A stretch of DNA of 5,378 nucleotides from Aquifex aeolicus (GTDB taxonomy: Bacteria; Aquificota; Aquificia; Aquificales; Aquificaceae): the NCBI GenBank assembly GCA_011375045.1, contig DRNB01000289.1:1-5378 (forward strand). The letters run 5' to 3'. The notes below the pieces were generated by a model. That model was not told where the DNA came from, ran no database searches, and saw only the letters and a program-made list of their open reading frames with translations. The position numbers and the translations under genes are program-made. This document shows positions 1 to 5,378 of the stretch, piece after piece (position 1 is the stretch's first letter; the number at the start of each line of letters is the position of its first letter).

Positions 1-1
1 G

Positions 2-2170
2 CTCGCCGGCATGAGGGGTCTGATGGCAAAGCACTCGGGTGAGTTCATAGAAACCCCCATCATATCCAACTTCAGGGAAGGTCTCTCGGTTCTCGAGTAC
101 TTCATATCCACCTACGGTGCGAGGAAGGGTCTTGCGGACACAGCGCTGAAGACCGCCTTTGCAGGCTACCTTACCCGTCGCCTGGTGGACGTGGCTCAGG
201 ACATCACCGTAACCGAAGAGGACTGCGGAACCCTCAAGGGCATAGAGATAGAACCCATCGTCGAAGGCGGTGAGGAGAAGGTTCCCCTCAGGGACAGGAT
301 CTTCGGCAGGGTCCTCGCAGAGGACGTGATAGACCCCTACACAGGCGACGTGGTGGCGAAACGCAACGAGGTCATCGATGAGAAGTTAGCGGACAGGATA
401 GCTAAATCCGGCGTGGAGAAGGTAAGGGTAAGGTCTCCCCTTTCCTGCGAAGCCAAGCGCGGCGTCTGCGCCATGTGTTACGGATGGGATCTCTCCCAGC
501 GTAAGATCGTATCCATCGGTGAGGCGGTGGGTGTCATAGCCGCCCAGTCCATAGGCGAGCCCGGAACCCAGCTCACCATGAGAACTTTCCACATAGGAGG
601 TGCCGCAACAGCTCAGAAGATCCAGAACGTCCTCATAAACGAGAGCTCGGGAAGGGTGAAGTTTTACAACCTCAGACTCATAGAGAACAGGAAGGGAGAG
701 ATCATAAACATCTCCCGGGAGGGAGCGGTCGGCATAGAGGACAGGGAAGGCAGGGTTGTGGAGAGACACGCGGTCCCCTACGGAGCCAGGATCCTTGTGA
801 AGGAGGGACAGGAGGTAGCGGAGGGAACCTCCCTCGCCGAGTGGGATCCCTTCAACACCTACATAATAGCCGAGGAAGAAGGAAGGGTGGAGCTCAGGGA
901 CATAATCCTGGACGTTACCGTAAGGGAGGAAAGGGACGCTCTGACCGGAAAGACGGCAACGATCATATCCTTCATGAGACCAAAGGACGCCATGCTCCAC
1001 ACCCCCAGGGTTGTGGTCGTTACAGCCACAGGAGAGGAGCTCACCTACGACCTCCCCGTCAACTCCATACTCAACATCCCCTCCGAGAAGATGAGCCTCG
1101 AGTGGAGCGTGTGCCCCACCTGCTCCGAGGCTGAGGAAACCCAGATACAACACAGATATTACGTGGTTAAGGACCTGACGGTCAGACCCGGAGACGTCCT
1201 CGCCCGGATACCCAAGGAAATGGCGAAGGTAAGGGACATAGTGGGTGGTCTCCCAAGGGTGGAGGAGCTCTTCGAAGCCCGCAAGCCCAAGAACCCCGCC
1301 ATAATATCCGAGATAGACGGCTACGTGAAGATATACGAGGATGCGGATGAGGTCATAGTTTACAACGCCGCAACCGGAGAGACGAGGAAGTACACGGTTA
1401 AGAAGGATGAACTCATCCTCGTCCGCCACGGACAGTTCATCAAGAAGGGACAGCAGATTACCGAAACCGTAACCTCCGAGATAGAGGGACAGGTCAGGAT
1501 GAAGGGAAGCAAAGGCTTCAGGGTCATCGTTTACAACAAGGAAACGGGACTGGAGAAGGAGTACCTCGTTCCCAAGGGTAAACACCTCCTTGTGAAGGAC
1601 GGAGATGAGGTGAAGGCAGGCGAACCCCTCACGGACGGAACACCCATACCCGAGGAGATGCTCAAGATCAAAGGGGTCGAAGAACTCCAGAAGTTCCTCC
1701 TCAAGGAGGTTCAGATGGTTTACAAACTTCAGGGAGTCGACATAAACGACAAACACTTCGAGATCATCATCAAGCAGATGCTCAGAAAGAGGAGGATAGT
1801 GGATCCCGGAGACAGCAGGTTCCTCGTAAACGAAGAGGTCGACAAGGAGGAGTTAGAGGAGGAGATCCAGAGGATAAAGGAGGAGGGAGGAAAACTCCCC
1901 AAAGCGGAGCCCGTGTTGGTGGGAATAACGAAAGCTTCCCTGTCCACAAGGAGCTGGATATCCGCCGCTTCCTTCCAGGAAACCACGAAGGTGCTCACCG
2001 AGGCAGCGTGCGAGGGCAAGGTAGACGAACTCTACGGCTTGAAGGAGAACGTTATAGTCGGAAACCTCATACCCGCAGGCACAGGAGTGGACGAGTACTC
2101 GAGGGTAACGGTTGTGGAGGAAGGTCAGCGCCTTCTCTTCAAAGAAGAATTGAAGGAAGAGGGTGAGTGA
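2..2170 (+). CDS. rpoC: DNA-directed RNA polymerase subunit beta' (C-terminal part, 5' end outside window)
   Basis: Catalytic subunit of RNA polymerase, cut by the window start: the frame is open from base 2 (Leu-Ala-Gly before the first Met at 11), so that Met is internal. Residues below count from Met 11. From there it aligns without gaps to E. coli beta' at an offset of 742. The bridge helix lies around residues 36-64. Zinc-site cysteines are C72, C146, C153 and C156 (E. coli 814, 888, 895, 898). Trigger-loop residues M190, R191 and H194 match E. coli 932, 933 and 936. An SI3-like insertion spans about 199-408, followed by [13 protein letters not shown], tandem repeats at 434-546, and a conserved end with [15 protein letters not shown] and [10 protein letters not shown] charged tail closes the protein. 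The catalytic NADFDGD motif is upstream, outside the window. Oddities are Phe50-Ala51 in the bridge helix and a CPTC hairpin (C368/C371). No terminator follows; rpsL starts 40 bases on. Identity is certain. Confidence 0.98.
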   Translation, partial: LAGMRGLMAKHSGEFIETPIISNFREGLSVLEYFISTYGARKGLADTALKTAFAGYLTRRLVDVAQDITVTEEDCGTLKGIEIEPIVEGGEEKVPLRDRIFGRVLAEDVIDPYTGDVVAKRNEVIDEKLADRIAKSGVEKVRVRSPLSCEAKRGVCAMCYGWDLSQRKIVSIGEAVGVIAAQSIGEPGTQLTMRTFHIGGAATAQKIQNVLINESSGRVKFYNLRLIENRKGEIINISREGAVGIEDREGRVVERHAVPYGARILVKEGQEVAEGTSLAEWDPFNTYIIAEEEGRVELRDIILDVTVREERDALTGKTATIISFMRPKDAMLHTPRVVVVTATGEELTYDLPVNSILNIPSEKMSLEWSVCPTCSEAEETQIQHRYYVVKDLTVRPGDVLARIPKEMAKVRDIVGGLPRVEELFEARKPKNPAIISEIDGYVKIYEDADEVIVYNAATGETRKYTVKKDELILVRHGQFIKKGQQITETVTSEIEGQVRMKGSKGFRVIVYNKETGLEKEYLVPKGKHLLVKDGDEVKAGEPLTDGTPIPEEMLKIKGVEELQKFLLKEVQMVYKLQGVDINDKHFEIIIKQMLRKRRIVDPGDSRFLVNEEVDKEELEEEIQRIKEEGGKLPKAEPVLVGITKASLSTRSWISAASFQETTKVLTEAACEGKVDELYGLKENVIVGNLIPAGTGVDEYSRVTVVEEGQRLLFKEELKEEGE
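605..1234 (+). other. SI3-type insertion in the beta' trigger loop
   Basis: Approximate limits, residues 199-408 counted from the Met at 11. It separates the first trigger-loop half (ending TFHIGG) from the second ([14 protein letters not shown]). E. coli carries an insertion (SI3) at the same point, while Bacillus and Thermus beta' lack a large one there. The segment follows E. coli SI3 closely in order: a VPYGA turn, a WDP motif, DALTG, then LARIP before rejoining the trigger loop. By family knowledge this means two sandwich-barrel hybrid motif domains. Compared with E. coli it has extra residues around C368-P-T-C371. Confidence 0.8.
1310..1648 (+). repeat. Tandem protein-level repeat in beta' (two about 56-residue modules)
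   Basis: Residues 434-489 and 490-546 of the visible beta' align with one another with a single one-residue gap and about 20 identical positions. Each begins E-I-(D/E)-G-x-V, has VIVYN followed by TG, and ends with a Gly-x-x-x-Lys-x-Gly turn and a Thr-(Glu/Asp). E. coli, Bacillus and Thermus beta', as I recall them, have a single module here between LFEAR and the next conserved helix. The repeat is diverged at DNA level and is probably an old domain duplication of a beta-barrel-like unit. Confidence 0.6.
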
Positions 2171-2178
2171 AGTATAAT
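2150..2178 (+). promoter_or_regulatory. Predicted sigma-70-type promoter for rpsL-rpsG-fusA
   Basis: TTGAAG at 2150-2155 (four of six consensus bases), a 17-base spacer, and a perfect TATAAT at 2173-2178. The -35 box lies in the last codons of rpoC and the -10 box starts two bases after its stop. Transcription would begin near 2185, giving a leader of about 25 bases that contains the rpsL ribosome binding site. The -10 stands out in a G+C-rich, purine-rich setting. It is likely to supplement readthrough from rpoC, as no terminator is visible. Predicted from sequence only. Confidence 0.6.
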
Positions 2179-2196
2179 AGCTGATTGCGTGTTTTC

Positions 2197-2202
2197 AGGA
2201 GG
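2197..2202 (+). promoter_or_regulatory. Ribosome binding site of rpsL
   Basis: AGGAGG ends eight bases before the ATG at 2211. It fixes that ATG as the start, which also gives the conserved S12 N-terminus MPTINQL. Confidence 0.85.
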
Positions 2203-2210
2203 AGAAGAGT

Positions 2211-2597
2211 ATGCCAACGATAAACCAGCTGATCAAGCACGGCAGGGAGAAGAAGAGGAAGAAGTCCAAGGCTCCAGCCCTCGAGGGCAACCCTCAGAAG
2301 AGGGGGGTGTGCGTAAGGGTCTATACGGTTACCCCCAAGAAACCCAACTCCGCCCTCAGAAAGGTTACAAGGGTCAGGCTCTCCAACGGAATAGAGGTTA
2401 CCGCTTACATTCCCGGGGAGGGACACAACCTTCAGGAACACTCCATAGTGCTGGTCAGAGGTGGAAGGGTGAAGGATCTGCCGGGAGTCAGATACAAGGT
2501 GATCAGAGGCGCCCTCGACGCCGCGGGCGTTCAGGGCAGACGTCAGTCGCGCTCCAAATACGGAGCCAAGAGACCCAAGGAGGAAAAGGGAGGTTAA
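2211..2597 (+). CDS. rpsL: 30S ribosomal protein S12
   Basis: Decoding-centre protein of the small ribosomal subunit. The 128 residues compare with about 124 in E. coli. Seen: the MPTINQL start, a very basic N-terminal stretch (residues 9-20), QKRGVC at 29-34, [10 protein letters not shown] at 42-51, the [10 protein letters not shown] block at 69-78, GGRVKDLPG at 84-92 and the C-terminal SKYGAKRPK. Lys43 and Lys88 (E. coli K42 and K87 without the initiator Met) are intact, so the common ribosomal streptomycin-resistance changes are absent. Asp89 is the position that RimO methylthiolates in other bacteria. It is first in the visible str-type cluster, 40 bases after rpoC and three bases before rpsG. 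A predicted promoter lies just upstream. Nothing indicates a pseudogene. Confidence 0.98.
   Translation: MPTINQLIKHGREKKRKKSKAPALEGNPQKRGVCVRVYTVTPKKPNSALRKVTRVRLSNGIEVTAYIPGEGHNLQEHSIVLVRGGRVKDLPGVRYKVIRGALDAAGVQGRRQSRSKYGAKRPKEEKGG
2588..2593 (+). promoter_or_regulatory. Ribosome binding site of rpsG, inside the rpsL 3' end
   Basis: GGGAGG ends seven bases before the ATG at 2601 and overlaps the last codons of rpsL. A second purine run (AAGGAGG from about 2578) lies just upstream. Location inside rpsL suggests translational coupling of S7 to S12. Confidence 0.7.
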
Positions 2598-2600
2598 GAC

Positions 2601-3083
2601 ATGCCCAGGAAGGGACCCGTTACACCCAGAGAGATACCCCCAGATCCCAGATACGGAAGCGTCCTCATACAGAAGCTCATAAACAAGGTGATGAAGGACG
2701 GTAAGAAGAGCGTTGCCGAGTGGATAGTCTACACTGCTCTGGAATCCGCCGCTGAGGAGCGGGGTATGACACCCGTGGAGCTCATAAATAAAGTCATCGA
2801 AAACCTGAAGCCCCAGTGGGAGGTCAGACCCCGCAGGGTAGGAGGAGCCACCTATCAGGTCCCCCTGGAGGTTCCCGAGCGCAGGCAGGTAAGCCTCGCT
2901 ATAAGGTGGCTCGTGGAAGCCGCACGCAACAGACCACGGGGAAGGGGATCCTATACCATGATCCAGAGGCTCAAGGCGGAGCTTCTGGACGCCCTCGACG
3001 GCAAGGGAGGAGCTGTGAAGAAGAAGGAAGATACCCACAGAATGGCGCAGGCGAACATGGTCTTCTCCCACTTCAGATGGTAA
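2601..3083 (+). CDS. rpsG: 30S ribosomal protein S7
   Basis: Primary 16S rRNA-binding protein that nucleates assembly of the 30S head and lies at the mRNA exit and E-site. The 160 residues fit the family range of about 155-180. Seen: the basic N-terminus [16 protein letters not shown], the KVMKDGKKS motif, the signature [11 protein letters not shown] at about residues 78-88, the WLVEAAR helix, and the typical ending [17 protein letters not shown]...FSHFRW. The loop after the helix, R113-G-R-G-S-Y-T119, looks about four residues longer than in E. coli or Thermus S7. Only three bases separate it from rpsL, far too few for the structured S12-S7 spacer through which S7 represses its own operon in E. 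coli. fusA follows 12 bases later. Confidence 0.98.
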   Translation: MPRKGPVTPREIPPDPRYGSVLIQKLINKVMKDGKKSVAEWIVYTALESAAEERGMTPVELINKVIENLKPQWEVRPRRVGGATYQVPLEVPERRQVSLAIRWLVEAARNRPRGRGSYTMIQRLKAELLDALDGKGGAVKKKEDTHRMAQANMVFSHFRW

Positions 3084-3089
3084 GGAGGT
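3081..3089 (+). promoter_or_regulatory. Extended perfect Shine-Dalgarno of fusA, overlapping the rpsG stop
   Basis: TAAGGAGGT is fully complementary to the common bacterial 16S rRNA 3' end (ACCTCCTTA as DNA). Its first three bases are the rpsG stop codon TAA. Six bases separate it from the fusA ATG at 3096. This is the longest match among the ribosome binding sites of the window and predicts strong initiation, possibly coupled to rpsG termination. Confidence 0.85.
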
Positions 3090-3095
3090 AACGGC

Positions 3096-5195
3096 ATGGC
3101 AAGGGCGGTTCCCATAGAACGGCTTAGGAACATAGGGATAGTTGCCCACATAGACGCGGGCAAAACCACCACAACGGAGAGGATCCTCTACTACACGGGA
3201 AGAACCTACAAGATAGGTGAGGTCCACGAAGGCGCAGCGGTTATGGACTGGATGGAGCAGGAGAAGGAGAGGGGGATAACCATAACAGCCGCAACAACCG
3301 CCTGCTTCTGGGACAGATTCGGGGACAGATACCAGATAAACATAATAGACACTCCGGGGCACGTGGACTTCTCGGTCGAGGTCGTCCGCTCGATGAAGGT
3401 GCTGGACGGAATAGTCTTCATATTCTCCGCCGTGGAGGGTGTCCAGCCCCAGTCGGAGGCTAACTGGAGGTGGGCGGACAGGTTCAACGTTCCCAGAATA
3501 GCCTTCATAAACAAACTGGACAGGCTCGGAGCCGACTTTTACAGGGTTTTCAGAGAGATAGAGGAGAAACTCACCATAAAGCCGGTAGCGGTCCAGATAC
3601 CTGTAGGCGCAGAGGAGCAGTTCGAAGGGGTAATCGATCTCATGGAGATGAAGGCTATCATCTGGCTCGAGGAGACCCTCGGTGCCAAATACGAGGTCAG
3701 GGACATCCCCTCCGAATACGCGGAAAAAGCCCGGGAGTGGCGGGAGAAGATGGTCGAAACCATCGTCGAAACCGACGACGAGCTTATGGAGAAGTATCTC
3801 GAGGGAGAGGAGATAGACACCGAATCCCTGAGGAGAGCCCTCAGAAAAGCCACGATCGAGCGCCAGCTCGTTCCCATACTCTGCGGTTCCGCTTTCAAGA
3901 ACAAGGGGGTTCAGCCCCTCTTAGACGCGGTTATAGATTACCTCCCCTCCCCTGTCGACCTGCCCCCTGTAAAGGGGACGAACCCCGAGACGGGTGAAAC
4001 GGAGGAGAGGAAACCCCTCGATACAGAACCCTTCTGCGCTTACGCCTTCAAGGTTATGTCGGATCCCTACGCCGGACAGCTGACCTACATAAGGGTCTTT
4101 TCAGGAACCCTCAAGGCTGGCTCCTACGTTCTAAACGTTACCAGAGGTGAAAAGCAGAGGGTCGGAAGGCTCCTTCTCATGCACGCCAACACAAGGGAGG
4201 AGATACAGGACATCTCCGCAGGTGAAATCTGCGCAGTGGTAGGTCTGGACGCCGCAACGGGGGACACCCTTGCGGACGAAAAGCACCCCATAGTCCTGGA
4301 GAAGTTGGAGTTTCCGGATCCCGTTATATCGATGGCGATAGAGCCAAAGACGAAGAAGGATCAGGAGAAACTGTCCCAGGTGCTCAACAGGTTCATGAAG
4401 GAGGATCCCACCTTCAGGGCGAGCGCCGATCCCGAAACGGGACAGACCCTCATCCACGGGATGGGAGAGCTGCACCTCGAGATAATGGTCGATCGCATGA
4501 GGCGGGAGTATAAGATCGAGGTAAACGTAGGTAAGCCTCAGGTAGCCTACAAGGAAACGATCCGCAGGAAGGCGACCGGAGAGGGCAAGTTCATAAGACA
4601 GACAGGAGGCAGGGGTCAGTACGGCCACGCCGTTATAGAGATCGAACCCCTCGAAAGGGGTGCCGGCTTCGTCTTCGAAAATGCCATAGTGGGTGGGGTG
4701 ATCCCCAAGGAGTTCATACCCGCCGTGGAGAAGGGAATCCGGGAGGCTATGGAGGGGGGTGTGATAGCGGGGTATCCCGTCGTGGACGTCAAGGTCAGGC
4801 TCTACGACGGATCCTACCACGAGGTGGACTCCTCGGAGATAGCCTTTCAGATAGCCGGATCCATGGCTTTCAAAGAGGCTGCCAAGAAGGCGGACCCCGT
4901 TCTCCTCGAACCTATCATGGAGGTCGAGGTGGAAACCCCCGAGGACTACGTGGGGGACGTGATAGGGGATCTGAACTCCCGACGCGGCAGGATAATGGGT
5001 ATGGAGAACAAGGGGGTCATCACCGTTGTGAAGGCACACGTTCCCCTTGCGGAGATGTTCGGTTACGCCACAACGCTCAGAAGCTTGACACAGGGGAGAG
5101 GGACCTTTATAATGAAGTTTTCCCATTACGACGAGGTTCCTCAGCACATCGCGGAAAAGATTATAGGGGAACGCTTGGCGGGGAAAAGTGCCTGA
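3096..5195 (+). CDS. fusA: Translation elongation factor G (EF-G)
   Basis: Cytoplasmic GTPase that drives tRNA-mRNA translocation on the ribosome and, with RRF, recycles ribosomes. The 699 residues are full length (usual about 690-705). GTPase motifs seen: P-loop AHIDAGKT at 17-24, switch I RGITI at 59-63, switch II DTPGH at 85-89, NKLD at 139-142 (most EF-Gs have NKMD) and GSAFKN at 264-269. The EF-G-specific G' subdomain follows NKLD. Domain III is marked by [13 protein letters not shown]. Domain IV has the GGRGQYGH segment and a tip loop with SYHEVDSSE (His575), which reaches the decoding site. Domain V ends with [10 protein letters not shown]. It is a canonical EF-G1, not an EF-G2 or tetracycline-protection paralog. 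The perfect ribosome binding site and the conserved N-terminus support the ATG at 3096. Its last codons contain a consensus promoter pointing at tuf. Confidence 0.98.
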   Translation: MARAVPIERLRNIGIVAHIDAGKTTTTERILYYTGRTYKIGEVHEGAAVMDWMEQEKERGITITAATTACFWDRFGDRYQINIIDTPGHVDFSVEVVRSMKVLDGIVFIFSAVEGVQPQSEANWRWADRFNVPRIAFINKLDRLGADFYRVFREIEEKLTIKPVAVQIPVGAEEQFEGVIDLMEMKAIIWLEETLGAKYEVRDIPSEYAEKAREWREKMVETIVETDDELMEKYLEGEEIDTESLRRALRKATIERQLVPILCGSAFKNKGVQPLLDAVIDYLPSPVDLPPVKGTNPETGETEERKPLDTEPFCAYAFKVMSDPYAGQLTYIRVFSGTLKAGSYVLNVTRGEKQRVGRLLLMHANTREEIQDISAGEICAVVGLDAATGDTLADEKHPIVLEKLEFPDPVISMAIEPKTKKDQEKLSQVLNRFMKEDPTFRASADPETGQTLIHGMGELHLEIMVDRMRREYKIEVNVGKPQVAYKETIRRKATGEGKFIRQTGGRGQYGHAVIEIEPLERGAGFVFENAIVGGVIPKEFIPAVEKGIREAMEGGVIAGYPVVDVKVRLYDGSYHEVDSSEIAFQIAGSMAFKEAAKKADPVLLEPIMEVEVETPEDYVGDVIGDLNSRRGRIMGMENKGVITVVKAHVPLAEMFGYATTLRSLTQGRGTFIMKFSHYDEVPQHIAEKIIGERLAGKSA
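5085..5113 (+). promoter_or_regulatory. Full-consensus sigma-70-type promoter inside fusA, reading into tuf
   Basis: TTGACA at 5085-5090, a 17-base spacer, and TATAAT at 5108-5113: all twelve consensus bases at the optimal spacing. It lies within fusA codons 664-673 ([10 protein letters not shown]). The -35 uses TTG for Leu664 and the -10 uses TTT for Phe671, where CTC and TTC are the habitual codons in this window, which suggests selection on the DNA. Transcription would start near 5120, about 92 bases before the tuf ATG. Extra tuf transcription from within fusA is also known in E. coli. Confidence 0.7.
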
Positions 5196-5196
5196 G

Positions 5197-5203
5197 AGGA
5201 GGT
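5197..5203 (+). promoter_or_regulatory. Ribosome binding site of tuf
   Basis: AGGAGGT directly after the fusA stop, eight bases before the ATG at 5212. It decides the start, which yields the typical EF-Tu N-terminus [10 protein letters not shown]. Confidence 0.85.
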
Positions 5204-5211
5204 TTGCATAG

Positions 5212-5378
5212 ATGGCTAAGGAGAAGTTTGAAAGGACAAAGGAGCACGTGAACGTGGGAACCATAGGACACGTTGACCACGGAAAAAGCACCCTCACCTC
5301 CGCTATCACCTGCGTCCTCGCCGCAGGACTCGTGGAGGGTGGCAAAGCTGAATGCTACAAATACGAAGAAATCGACAA
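5212..5378 (+). CDS. tuf: Translation elongation factor Tu (N-terminal 55 codons, 3' end outside window)
   Basis: GTPase that carries aminoacyl-tRNA to the ribosomal A site. Only the start of the G domain is in the window. Seen: [29 protein letters not shown], in which residues 19-26 form the P-loop. Its last residue is Ser26 where E. coli and most bacteria have Thr, a conservative change at a Mg-coordinating position. Residues 39-55 ([17 protein letters not shown]) lead into switch I and are longer and more polar than the E. coli equivalent, with a Cys at 48. Both features match Aquifex-type EF-Tu as I remember it. It lies 16 bases after fusA with no terminator between, and has a consensus promoter in the fusA end. 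Ribosomal protein genes (rpsJ onward) would be a usual continuation, but this is not visible. Confidence 0.96.
   Translation, partial: MAKEKFERTKEHVNVGTIGHVDHGKSTLTSAITCVLAAGLVEGGKAECYKYEEID

Noticed and set aside
420..435. Short GGTAAGGGTAAGG tandem run
   Set aside because: It merely encodes Lys-Val-Arg-Val-Arg in a conserved beta' segment; two units are not a meaningful repeat.
386..1756. Open frame of 456 codons on the minus strand within rpoC
   Set aside because: It is in exact codon register with rpoC, so its stops would need TTA, CTA or TCA sense codons, which are rare here (its end coincides with a TTA Leu codon at 386). The translation shows no recognisable domain.
2171..2210. Terminator or attenuator between rpoC and rpsL
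   Set aside because: No inverted repeat followed by a T run is visible; the gap is accounted for by a -10 box and a ribosome binding site.
2189..2704. Plus-strand 171-codon frame overlapping rpsL and rpsG
   Set aside because: Out of frame with two unmistakable ribosomal genes; low-complexity Gly/Arg/Gln-rich translation typical of a shadow frame.
3341..3346. CATAAT as a possible -10 box inside fusA
   Set aside because: No acceptable -35 box lies 16-18 bases upstream, and there is no gene start nearby.
2139..3362. Open frame of 407 codons on the minus strand across rpsL, rpsG and the start of fusA
   Set aside because: Codon-aligned antisense of three genes that happen to share one frame (gaps of 3 and 12 bases). 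Same codon-bias artefact, with no family resemblance.
5160..5165. ATTATA, a minus-strand TATAAT near the fusA end, as an antisense promoter
   Set aside because: The expected -35 position on the minus strand (5183-5188) does not resemble the consensus.
4131..5345. Open frame of 404 codons on the minus strand across fusA and the tuf start
   Set aside because: In codon register with fusA, and explained by avoidance of TTA, CTA and TCA in fusA.

Overview
The window is a block of core information-processing genes, all on the + strand and tightly packed: the 3' part of rpoC (RNA polymerase beta'), then rpsL (S12), rpsG (S7), fusA (EF-G) and the first 55 codons of tuf (EF-Tu). This is the rpoBC/str supercluster order of bacteria. 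The source is most likely a member of the Aquificota, probably family Aquificaceae. EF-G, EF-Tu and beta' closely resemble Aquifex-type proteins as I remember them. EF-Tu starts with a GHVDHGKS P-loop and has an elongated switch I segment, and beta' carries a large insertion in its trigger loop. Ile is mostly ATA and Arg is frequently AGG/AGA, even in ribosomal genes, which fits a (hyper)thermophile. By eye the DNA is more than half G+C, richer than I recall for Aquifex aeolicus, so another genus is likely; I cannot name the species.

Layout: rpoC fills 2-2170 and is cut at its 5' end. It holds the bridge helix, the four-Cys zinc site, the trigger loop with an SI3-type insertion, a tandem pair of barrel-sandwich-like repeats and the conserved C-terminal segment. 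A 40-base gap (2171-2210) holds the -10 box of a strong-looking promoter and the rpsL ribosome binding site. rpsL (2211-2597), rpsG (2601-3083) and fusA (3096-5195) follow with gaps of 3 and 12 bases. After another 16 bases tuf begins at 5212 and runs off the end. There is no gene-free stretch of 300 bases, and I saw no terminator, tRNA, mobile element or CRISPR.

How the genes work together: beta' makes mRNA; S12 and S7 are the decoding-centre and head-assembly proteins of the 30S subunit; EF-Tu delivers aminoacyl-tRNA; EF-G translocates. Two promoter-like elements of identical geometry (17-base spacer) sit where extra transcription would be useful: TTGAAG/TATAAT at the rpoC-rpsL junction, and a full-consensus TTGACA/TATAAT inside the last codons of fusA, about 100 bases before tuf. 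These suggest step-wise boosting of expression from rpoC to the str genes to tuf.

I found no novel system. The points of interest are the two promoters, non-canonical bridge-helix residues (Phe-Ala where E. coli has Asn792-Ser793), a CxxC-bearing hairpin inside the beta' trigger-loop insertion, a duplicated module in beta', and an rpsL-rpsG gap too short for the E. coli-type S7 autoregulatory site.
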